A stretch of 64,000 nucleotides of DNA, taken from contig NZ_BAABJI010000001.1 in NCBI RefSeq assembly GCF_039543225.1, positions 1 to 64,000 of the forward strand, given 5' to 3'. This document shows, piece after piece, positions 8,426 through 15,219 of this stretch (positions are counted from its first letter, which is position 1; each line of letters opens with the position of its first letter). The position numbers were made by a program, and so were the translations under genes. The notes below the pieces were generated by a model, which did no database searches, was not told the origin of the DNA, and saw only the letters and a list, made by a program, of their open reading frames with translations. Origin of the DNA: Mucilaginibacter defluvii. GTDB lineage: Bacteria > Bacteroidota > Bacteroidia > Sphingobacteriales > Sphingobacteriaceae.

Positions 8426-9895
8426 TTATTGCTGTACAATTTGCCATTGCTGGTTGTTGCCGCTATTCCACGGCCATTGAATAACGTTCGCGCCATCAGC
8501 GGTTGAGCCGCCGTTAACATCGAGCGCCTGGCCGCTATTACGGTTGATGATACGGTAATAACCGCCGTCGTTAGCAACCACCTGCCATTGCTGGCTGTTG
8601 GCTCCGCTCCAGGTTGATTGTGTGATGCCCGCGCCGTTAGTGGTCGATCCGCCATTAACTTCGAGCGCCTTGCCGCTGTTGCGGTTGATAATACGGTAAT
8701 AACCACCGCCATTATCAATAACCTGCCACTGCTGGTTGTTGCCGCCATTCCATGGCCATTGTATAATGTTGGCACCGTTGGCGGTTGAGCCGCCGTTAAC
8801 ATCAAGCGCTTTACCGCTGTTGCGGTTATTAATACGGTAGTAAGCGGATGAGTTAAAGGTACTGCCCTCGCCCCAGCCGTAACGTATACGCGCCAAACCC
8901 GATGCATTGGTAGTAGTAAGCGTAATGTTGGTACCGCTGCCGCCACGGGTTTGTATGCTATAGCTGTCGCCGTCGCGCAGGCCCGGCCAGTAAACGCTGG
9001 CAATACCATCAGCCCTGAACACGTTTGTTGAGCCAACTATATAAGCTATCTCGTTATCGCTGCCTACGGTGCCGGTATAATTTTTTCCGGTGGTCATGGC
9101 GGCGCCGTATTCGGTTACTACGGTGCGGCTGGCATAGCTGCCAAAGCGGCTGCGCCAGTCGGACTCCCATCCGCTAAGTGTACGGGTAGCCCAAAAGGCG
9201 TAATTATGCAGGGACAGCAGGCAATTGGTAAAGCGGCTGTCGGCCCCGATGCCGGTTACATTTTCGGAGTAGCCGGTACCGCCAAGCAAAATGCGGTTAC
9301 GGGGCACATTGGGGTAACGGGTAAGCCACTCGGCGTAAATGGTAGTAAGCTGTGCCTGGGTGTAACCGTGCGGCTCATTAAACACCTCAAAGTATACATT
9401 GGCGTTGCCCTGGTATTTGGCAACTACAGTTTGCCACATATCCCAAAATTGAGTGGTGTTATCGATCATGCCATCGCGGGATGAAGCTGCTTCCCAGCAG
9501 GCCAGTATCACTTTCATGTTTTTGTTGAGAGCGCGGTCAATAGCGCCGGTGTATGATCCCCACCATGACTCAAGGACACTTGGCGGATTAATAGGCAGCC
9601 TGACCGTATTTACACCTGGCATATTGGTTTGAAAGCCTGTTAAAATAGCATTCGCTTTATCAGATACCGTTGTATAATTATCGCCCGCTTCAAGGCCCGA
9701 TGGGATCACCCACCCATCCACAAAGTTATCGCGCCCGTCGGCCCAGTTTACGCCGGCTATCGAGGCCGCGCCAACGGCCAGTGTTTGTGTGTCTGAAGTG
9801 GTATCGGGCGATTTAACATCTGCTTGTTTTTCTTTTGAACAGCCTGACCATAGCAAAGCCAGTAAGCCAAGCGACATAAGCGTCTTTCTTTTCAT
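8426..9895 (-). CDS. GH5-like glycoside hydrolase lipoprotein with C-terminal ricin-type lectin domain
   Basis: This 489-residue protein begins with a lipoprotein signal (LLALLWSGC, Cys19). A GH5/cellulase-superfamily TIM barrel follows (about 45-345), with the acid/base in YFEVFNEPHG (Glu174) and the likely nucleophile in VVTEYGA (Glu262). After a Ser/Thr/Gly-rich segment there is a ricin-type beta-trefoil of three 44-47-residue repeats (352-489), each with YYRI(I/N)NRNSG, (D/E)VNGGST and NNQQWQ or NSQQWQ. Such CBM13-like domains bind sugars. GH5 covers endoglucanases, mannanases and others; the neighbouring mannan enzymes make a mannanase plausible but this is inference. It is anchored in a membrane, probably the outer one. 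It is transcribed towards the GH92 gene. Confidence 0.9.
   Translation of the reverse strand: MKRKTLMSLGLLALLWSGCSKEKQADVKSPDTTSDTQTLAVGAASIAGVNWADGRDNFVDGWVIPSGLEAGDNYTTVSDKANAILTGFQTNMPGVNTVRLPINPPSVLESWWGSYTGAIDRALNKNMKVILACWEAASSRDGMIDNTTQFWDMWQTVVAKYQGNANVYFEVFNEPHGYTQAQLTTIYAEWLTRYPNVPRNRILLGGTGYSENVTGIGADSRFTNCLLSLHNYAFWATRTLSGWESDWRSRFGSYASRTVVTEYGAAMTTGKNYTGTVGSDNEIAYIVGSTNVFRADGIASVYWPGLRDGDSYSIQTRGGSGTNITLTTTNASGLARIRYGWGEGSTFNSSAYYRINNRNSGKALDVNGGSTANGANIIQWPWNGGNNQQWQVIDNGGGYYRIINRNSGKALEVNGGSTTNGAGITQSTWSGANSQQWQVVANDGGYYRIINRNSGQALDVNGGSTADGANVIQWPWNSGNNQQWQIVQQ
8429..8842 (-). repeat. Three tandem QxW (beta-trefoil) repeats in the GH5 protein
   Basis: Three successive coding repeats of 141, 141 and 132 bases. 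The protein units share RNSG(K/Q)AL(D/E)VNGGST and end in QQWQ(V/I). They make up one complete ricin-type trefoil. Repeats 1 and 3 are closest to each other. Confidence 0.85.
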
Positions 9896-10344
9896 AATTT
9901 TAGGTTAAGAAGTAATGAATTATTGGTTAGTACAATTACACTGGGTACTAAAGTCGGGCTTTTTGTCAAGGCCGATGCGGGGTAAACGGGTACAATTCAG
10001 GGGAGTATTGAATAATAAAGCGGTGCCGACTGCATTACAGCATCATGTAATAGTTACATAAAATGCATTTGTAAGTGGGCTTTTGTTTGCATTTAACTAT
10101 GTATTTTCATTAGTTTTAGCCCGGCACAATTATACCGGCCAATTAGTAACCTGTTTCTGTAAATTCTTTTTAATCTTTCAGCGCAATTACGCGTCTGAAT
10201 AAAAAACAAGATTTATCGAACACTTGCTAAAACGTTTATGTTGATCAGATAATGTACGCTACATTACCTATCAGCGTATTGTTGTGCTGCAATTAAAGAA
10301 TAAACTAACGGGTTATAAGCCCGCTATTCGGAATAAATTAAACT
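9896..10344. other. Intergenic region between divergent GH5 and GH125 genes
   Basis: These 449 AT-rich bases have no open reading frame of note. The divergent arrangement means both promoters should lie here, yet I found no clear TAnnTTTG box on either strand. The one distinct element is a perfect palindrome at 10250-10266, listed separately. Nothing else stands out. Confidence 0.5.
10250..10266. promoter_or_regulatory. Candidate operator palindrome upstream of GH125 gene
   Basis: TAATGTA-CGC-TACATTA is a perfect 7-base inverted repeat with a 3-base centre, about 80 bases before the GH125 start. Its shape suits a dimeric regulator. There is no regulator gene beside it and no second copy was found, so this is a guess from structure. 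Confidence 0.35.
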
Positions 10345-11766
10345 ATGGAAAGAAGAAAATTCATCGCCAGCACCGCTATGTTAGGTGCGGGCGTACTGGC
10401 CAGCAAGCTATCAGTTGCGGGCTCACTGGCCGATTATCCGGTTGTACGGGTAGCTGCTGCCAAACGTAACTTTACCAGCAAAGCTGTTGAGGCCGCTATT
10501 AAGGAGTTTAAACAAAAGGTAAAAGATAAAGAGCTGGGCTGGTTGTTTGAAAACTGTTTCCCGAATACGTTAGATACTACGGTTACTTATAAACAAAAGG
10601 ATGGCCGCCCGGATACGTATGTAATTACCGGTGATATTGATGCCATGTGGCTGCGTGACAGCAGCGCCCAGGTTTGGCCGTACTTTCACCTGATTAAAAA
10701 GGATAAGGCATTGCAGGACCTGATAGCCGGTGTGATAAATCGCCAGGCAACAAACGTGCTGCGCGACCCTTATGCCAACGCTTTTTATGATGACGCGGCA
10801 AAAGTAGGCGAGTGGAAAACCGACCATACCGATATGAAACCCGGCCTGCATGAACGCAAATGGGAGATCGACTCGCTTTGTTACCCCATCAGGCTGGCGT
10901 ACCAGTACTGGAAGTTAACCGGCGATACCAAACCGTTTGATGCTACCTGGAAAAAATCTATCGAAACTATCCTGAAAACGTTTATTGAGCAGCAGCGTAA
11001 GGACGGCGATGGGCCATACCATTTTCAGCGTACCACACAGTTTGCTACCGATACGGTGCCAATGAGCGGTTACGGCTACCCGGTTAAGCCTGTTGGTTTG
11101 ATCTGCTCAGCCTTCAGGCCAAGCGATGACGCTACGGTTTATTCATTCCTGATCCCGTCAAACTTCTTCGCGGTTACGAGCCTGAAACAGGCGGCCGAAA
11201 TGGTAAAAACTATCTCGAAGGACGATGCCCTGGCAACTCAGCTAACCGCTTTGGCTACCGAGGTTGACGCTGCCCTTAAACAGCACGCTGTTATTGATGT
11301 GCCTACTTACGGAAAAGTGTATGCCTTTGAGGTAAACGGCTACGGCAGCTATAACCTGATGGATGATGCCAACGTGCCAAGCTTGCTGTCGTTACCTTAT
11401 TTAGGCGCTATGCCAAATACTGATCCTATTTATATCAATACCCGTAAGATGATACTTTCGCTGGACAACCCTTTTTTCTACAAAGGTACCGCAGCGGAGG
11501 GTATTGGCGGCCCGCACGTAGGCAAGGATATGATATGGCCGATGGCGATCATTATGCGCGCGCTTACCAGTAACGATGATGCTGAAATAAAGGAATGCAT
11601 CCAGGTGCTGAAAAGAACGCATGGCGATACCGGCTTTATGCACGAAACCTTCCACAAGGATAATCCGAAGAAGTTTACCCGCAGCTGGTTTGCCTGGGCA
11701 AATACGCTGTTTGGTGAGTTGTTGTGGGAAACCTATCAAACCAAACCGCAGCTTTTACAGGCGTAA
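10345..11766 (+). CDS. GH125 exo-alpha-1,6-mannosidase
   Basis: This 473-residue enzyme begins with an ERRKFI twin-arginine-like signal followed by a hydrophobic stretch (residues 3-28), so export by Tat is likely. The GH125 (Mug157-like) core shows GDIDAMWLRDSSAQVWPYF (96-113), HTDMKPGLHERKWEIDSLCYP, GYGYPVKPVGLICSAFRPSDD and GTAAEGIGGPHVGKDMIWPM. The family consists of inverting exo-acting alpha-1,6-mannosidases and the length is normal. The GH76 gene begins 17 bases behind its stop, so the two are almost certainly cotranscribed. An endo-acting GH76 would make alpha-1,6-mannan fragments that GH125 trims from the end. Confidence 0.95.
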   Translation: MERRKFIASTAMLGAGVLASKLSVAGSLADYPVVRVAAAKRNFTSKAVEAAIKEFKQKVKDKELGWLFENCFPNTLDTTVTYKQKDGRPDTYVITGDIDAMWLRDSSAQVWPYFHLIKKDKALQDLIAGVINRQATNVLRDPYANAFYDDAAKVGEWKTDHTDMKPGLHERKWEIDSLCYPIRLAYQYWKLTGDTKPFDATWKKSIETILKTFIEQQRKDGDGPYHFQRTTQFATDTVPMSGYGYPVKPVGLICSAFRPSDDATVYSFLIPSNFFAVTSLKQAAEMVKTISKDDALATQLTALATEVDAALKQHAVIDVPTYGKVYAFEVNGYGSYNLMDDANVPSLLSLPYLGAMPNTDPIYINTRKMILSLDNPFFYKGTAAEGIGGPHVGKDMIWPMAIIMRALTSNDDAEIKECIQVLKRTHGDTGFMHETFHKDNPKKFTRSWFAWANTLFGELLWETYQTKPQLLQA

Positions 11767-11783
11767 CCACAAATCATCAGCCT

Positions 11784-12851
11784 ATGAAATTAAGAATAAC
11801 TTTAGCTATAAGCCTGTGCACCGCCTTTGCCTTTAAGGCGGGCGCACAAACCAAGGCCGAATATCAGCAACGTATCAATACTTTATACAGCGGTGTGCAG
11901 CAGCATTTACATGATGCTGCCGCCGGTTTGTATTATGAGGATACAAAGCCCGAATCAAAAAAACGCCACTCGTACCTGTGGCCGCTTTGCGCGCTGGTGC
12001 AGGGTGCGGATGAGATGGATAAACTGGAGCCTAAGAAACATAGAATCGATACGGTATTGGCGGCTATACAGCAGTACTATCGTGCTACGCCGCCTGCGCC
12101 GGGCTACCAGGCCATGGTGGTGCATGACGAAAAGGACTCGCGTTTTTATGATGATAACCAATGGATAGGTATTGCCGCTTTAGACGCTTATAATCGTACC
12201 AAAACAAAAAAATACCTGGAGCTGGGTAAAATGATCCATCGCTTTCAGTTAACCGCTTATGACGATGAGGCCGGCGGCGGATTGTACTGGAAAGAGGATG
12301 AACGCACTACCAAAAACACCTGCTCAAACGGCCCGGCTGTATTGATCGCCCTGCAACTGTACAAGATCACCAAGGAGAAAAAGTACCTGGACACGGCAAT
12401 GCTGATCTACAACTGGACCAACAAAAACCTGCAGGCGCCATCAGGTGTGTTTTATGATAATATCAAGATACCATCGTTAAATGTGGATAAAGCAACTTAT
12501 ACCTATAATGCAGGTACCATGCTGCAGGCTAACGTATTGCTGTACAACATAACCAGGGATCAGAAATATTTGACCGAGGCCAAACGTATTGCGGATGCAT
12601 CAAAAGCGCATTTTTTCAGGAACGGGCGTTTGCCGGGCAACTACTGGTTCAATGCGGTGCTGATACGCGGTTATATGGAATTGTACAAGGTAGAGAAAGA
12701 TAAAGCCCGCCTGCAATTTATTATTGATGATGCCAACGCCATCTGGAACACAGAGCGCGAGGGTAACCTGGTAGGTAAGCGTAAGGAAAAGGCGTTGATT
12801 GACCAGGCCGCCATGATCGAGATCTACGGCAGACTGGCCAGCCTTAAATAA
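11784..12851 (+). CDS. GH76 endo-alpha-1,6-mannanase
   Basis: This 355-residue protein has a signal peptide (MKLRITLAISLCTAFAFKAGAQ). The GH76 alpha-helical barrel contains the catalytic-type Asp pair in FYDDNQWIGIAALDAY (Asp123, Asp124), followed by GGGLYWKEDERTTKNTCSNGPA and YNAGTMLQANVLLY. These match the family that cuts the alpha-1,6-mannan backbone, such as that of fungal mannoprotein. ATG 11784 was chosen because it starts a clean signal peptide; an in-frame ATG 20 codons earlier lies inside the GH125 gene. It forms an operon with GH125 and ends in a terminator. SusC/SusD-type binding proteins, usual partners in Bacteroidota mannan loci, are absent nearby. Confidence 0.93.
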   Translation: MKLRITLAISLCTAFAFKAGAQTKAEYQQRINTLYSGVQQHLHDAAAGLYYEDTKPESKKRHSYLWPLCALVQGADEMDKLEPKKHRIDTVLAAIQQYYRATPPAPGYQAMVVHDEKDSRFYDDNQWIGIAALDAYNRTKTKKYLELGKMIHRFQLTAYDDEAGGGLYWKEDERTTKNTCSNGPAVLIALQLYKITKEKKYLDTAMLIYNWTNKNLQAPSGVFYDNIKIPSLNVDKATYTYNAGTMLQANVLLYNITRDQKYLTEAKRIADASKAHFFRNGRLPGNYWFNAVLIRGYMELYKVEKDKARLQFIIDDANAIWNTEREGNLVGKRKEKALIDQAAMIEIYGRLASLK

Positions 12852-12874
12852 GGGTTTACTTAAATTACTATATT

Positions 12875-12921
12875 AGCTATTCATCCCGCCATTAATTGTG
12901 GTTGGATGAATAGCTTTTTTT
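12875..12921 (+). terminator. Rho-independent terminator after GH76 gene, abutting gluQ start
   Basis: A perfect 12-base-pair stem (agctattcatcc / ggatgaatagct) with a 17-base loop is followed by seven T. The T-run ends directly at the ATG of the next gene, so the hairpin fills the place where that gene's leader and ribosome site would be. Confidence 0.85.
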
Positions 12922-13803
12922 ATGGACATGCCATCCGTTTTTCGCCGAACACGTATAGCGCCTACACCCAGCGGTTACCTGCATATAGGCAACGCGTTAT
13001 CATTTATTATAACCGCCGGTTTGGCTGCCGAAACAGGTGCCCAAATGCTGCTGCGCATTGATGATATGGACCGCGCCCGAGCCGATGAACGCTATGTACA
13101 GGATATATTTGATACCCTCGGTTTTCTGAATATTCCCTGGCAGGAGGGGCCGCGTGATCCGCAAGAGTTTAATAGTGGCTGGTCGCAAATGTTAAGGCTG
13201 GATAAATACAACGCCGCTTTGGAGCAGGTACGGAAAAGCGGGCAGGTATTTGCCTGTAATTGCAGTCGGTCGCAACTAAAAGGGTTGGCGGCATATCCCG
13301 GCAATTGTCGCTATAAAAATATCCCGCTGGATGAACCCGGCGTGAGCTGGCGTTTAAAAACCGAACCGGCAACTATCAGTATAAAAACCTTGAACGGATA
13401 TATAACCGAGCCGCTACCTGTCGAAATGACTGACTTTGTAATACGAAAAAAAGACGGTTACCCGGCTTACCAATTGTCATCAGCGGTGGATGATGTGCTT
13501 TTTAATGTTGACCTCATCGTGCGCGGGCAGGATCTGTGGGCATCAACACTGGCGCAATTATATTTAGCGCAAATATCGGGCTTGCCGTTTAGTAACGTTA
13601 CTTTTTATCATCATCCATTATTGTTAGGTAGCGATGGCACCAAATTGTCAAAATCAGCAGGCGCAACATCCATCAAATATATGCGGGAGCAGGGCTATTC
13701 AACAGAAGAAGTGTTAATCGCTATCGCGAAGCAAACCGGAGTAAATGAAACTATGATTGATTGGCGGCAGCTTTATGATAGACTTAAAGGAAACCTGCCA
13801 TAA
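12922..13803 (+). CDS. gluQ: Glutamyl-Q tRNA(Asp) synthetase
   Basis: This 293-residue class I synthetase-like enzyme has the HIGH-type motif HIGN (21-24) in TRIAPTPSGYLHIGN and the KMSKS-type motif KLSKS (241-245). Its zinc ligands form the pattern C112-x-C114...Y125-x3-C129, diagnostic of GluQ-RS. It lacks the anticodon-binding half of GltX (which has over 460 residues). GluQ-RS attaches glutamate to queuosine 34 of tRNA-Asp. Start ATG 12922 touches the preceding terminator's T-run; a second ATG lies two codons later and no later start would keep the TRIAPTPSG motif. Translation must therefore begin with a very short or no leader, or from read-through mRNA. Confidence 0.9.
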   Translation: MDMPSVFRRTRIAPTPSGYLHIGNALSFIITAGLAAETGAQMLLRIDDMDRARADERYVQDIFDTLGFLNIPWQEGPRDPQEFNSGWSQMLRLDKYNAALEQVRKSGQVFACNCSRSQLKGLAAYPGNCRYKNIPLDEPGVSWRLKTEPATISIKTLNGYITEPLPVEMTDFVIRKKDGYPAYQLSSAVDDVLFNVDLIVRGQDLWASTLAQLYLAQISGLPFSNVTFYHHPLLLGSDGTKLSKSAGATSIKYMREQGYSTEEVLIAIAKQTGVNETMIDWRQLYDRLKGNLP

Positions 13804-13810
13804 AAAGAAA

Positions 13811-13981
13811 TTACTGGCCGCCGGTTTTTAAATACATATAAATTATACCTACCGCTACAATGGTAAGCAGTATCAACAAACCGGCAACGCCGCGGCGTTT
13901 ATCCTGGCGCATTACCCAAATCAAAAAAACTACCAGTGGTATAACAAATATCAGCCAGAATATAAGCGATGGAAAACTCAT
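13811..13981 (-). CDS. Small two-helix membrane protein, unknown
   Basis: This 56-residue protein starts ATG AGT TTT and ends TAA. It has two hydrophobic helices, about 5-23 (SLIFWLIFVIPLVVFLIWV) and 33-51, joined by a short basic loop MRQDKRRG. I do not recognise a named family. It sits on the minus strand downstream of tsaD, separated from it by a hairpin repeat, and converges with gluQ, whose stop is 7 bases away. The clean charge pattern (positive-inside loop between two helices) and the match of stop to gene border make it likely to be real, though it is short. No promoter box was seen. Confidence 0.6.
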   Translation of the reverse strand: MSFPSLIFWLIFVIPLVVFLIWVMRQDKRRGVAGLLILLTIVAVGIIYMYLKTGGQ

Positions 13982-13994
13982 GTGTTTTTTATTG

Positions 13995-14150
13995 AGTCCG
14001 GAAGTCGGGAAAGACCGTATCCGGATGTGTTTGCAAATATAGATTTTTTTAGTCCGGAAGTTGAAAAGTCCGGAAGTCCGAAAGTTGTGCTTCAGACTTA
14101 TACTATACGGCTATTTTCTTCTTCTTTCGGACTTTTCGACTTCCGAACTA
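13995..14150. repeat. REP-like inverted repeat built of AGTCCGGAAGT units
   Basis: AGTCCGGAAGTC occurs at 13995-14006. A longer arm at 14050-14084 contains two further copies, and 14124-14150 is its near reverse complement (TAGTYCGGAAGTYGAAAAGTCCGAAAG, with an 8-base insertion in the left arm). The whole could fold into a stem of about 27 pairs. It lies in the gap downstream of tsaD. There is no T-run as in a standard terminator, so it looks more like a dispersed intergenic palindromic element. Confidence 0.6.
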
Positions 14151-14156
14151 CTTCAG

Positions 14157-15158
14157 CTAAAACGGCATCCGTGCCAATGGCGCTACATCCTGGCCGATGA
14201 ATTCACCTTTCAGGAATTTGTGGTAACCCGCAATGGCTATCATGGCGGCGTTATCGGTACAGTATTCCATTTTGGGGATAAAGGTACGCCAGCCCAGGTC
14301 CATGCCTAATTGCTGCAAGCCCTGGCGCAAACCGGTATTGGCCGATACACCACCCGCCAATGCTACATCGGTAATGCCGTATTGCCCGGCAGCTTTACGC
14401 AGTTTGTTGAGCAAAATGGTAGCAATACGCTTTTCAACCGAAGCGCAGATGTCGTTAATGTTTTCCTCGATAAAGTTAGGATTCGCCGCCACGTTATCCC
14501 TGATGAAATAAAGGATGGAAGTTTTCAATCCGCTGAAGCTGAAATCAAAACCGGGTATTTGCGGCTCAGGGAATTTATAAGCGTCGGGGTTGCCGCTGCG
14601 GGCGTATTTATCAATCAGCGGGCCACCCGGGTAAGGCAGGCCTAATACCTTACTGGTTTTATCCATGGCTTCACCGGCGGCATCGTCAAGCGTTTGGCCG
14701 ATGATCTCCATATCAAAATAATCCTTCACCAGCACAATTTGCGTATGCCCGCCCGAAACGGTAAGACACAGGAATGGGAATGCAGGGTTATGATCGCCTA
14801 TAAAATGGGCCAAAACATGCGCCTGCATGTGGTTAACCTCTATCAACGGGATGTTTTTTGCCAGCGCGAAAGCCTTGGCAAATGATACGCCAACTAAAAG
14901 TGAGCCTAAAAGTCCGGGGCCGCGTGTAAAAGCCACCGCATCAATATCATTTTTGTTTACTTTTGCGTTTAATAACGCCTGTTGAACAGCGGGAACAATA
15001 TTTTGCTGATGCACACGCGAAGCAAGCTCAGGCACAACGCCGCCGTAAGCTTCGTGTATAGTTTGATTGGCAATAATATTGCTTAGGATGTTACCGTCAG
15101 CACATACCGATGCCGAGGTTTCGTCGCACGATGACTCTATGGCTAAAATTACAGGCAC
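14157..15158 (-). CDS. tsaD: tRNA N6-adenosine threonylcarbamoyltransferase TsaD
   Basis: This 333-residue protein is a full-length ASKHA-fold enzyme: AIESSCDETSASV near the N-terminus, the metal-binding HMQAH (His110, His114), LTVSGGHTQIVLV, and the late block GGVSANTGLRQGL. TsaD transfers the threonylcarbamoyl group to A37 of tRNAs that read ANN codons, an essential step, with TsaB and TsaE as partners (not in this window). The start codon is GTG (15158). A TAACTTTG box lies 18 bases upstream. It is divergent from the TamB-like gene with only some 25-60 bases between them, depending on that gene's true start. Confidence 0.96.
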   Translation of the reverse strand: MPVILAIESSCDETSASVCADGNILSNIIANQTIHEAYGGVVPELASRVHQQNIVPAVQQALLNAKVNKNDIDAVAFTRGPGLLGSLLVGVSFAKAFALAKNIPLIEVNHMQAHVLAHFIGDHNPAFPFLCLTVSGGHTQIVLVKDYFDMEIIGQTLDDAAGEAMDKTSKVLGLPYPGGPLIDKYARSGNPDAYKFPEPQIPGFDFSFSGLKTSILYFIRDNVAANPNFIEENINDICASVEKRIATILLNKLRKAAGQYGITDVALAGGVSANTGLRQGLQQLGMDLGWRTFIPKMEYCTDNAAMIAIAGYHKFLKGEFIGQDVAPLARMPF

Positions 15159-15176
15159 AATTATCTTTTAAAAACG

Positions 15177-15184
15177 CAAAGTTA
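15177..15184 (-). promoter_or_regulatory. -7 promoter box for tsaD
   Basis: On the minus strand this reads TAACTTTG, a full match to the Bacteroidota TAnnTTTG box, 18 bases before the GTG start. No clear -33 TTTG is seen. It overlaps the likely N-terminal coding region of the divergent TamB-like gene. Confidence 0.5.
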
Positions 15185-15219
15185 TTAAAAAAGTACTCAA
15201 AATAACGTTAAGCATAGTA

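Noticed and set aside
8419..9036. 205-residue minus-strand frame overlapping the GH5 gene
   Set aside because: It is a shifted frame of the QxW repeat region; low-complexity Ala/Thr composition follows from the repeats.
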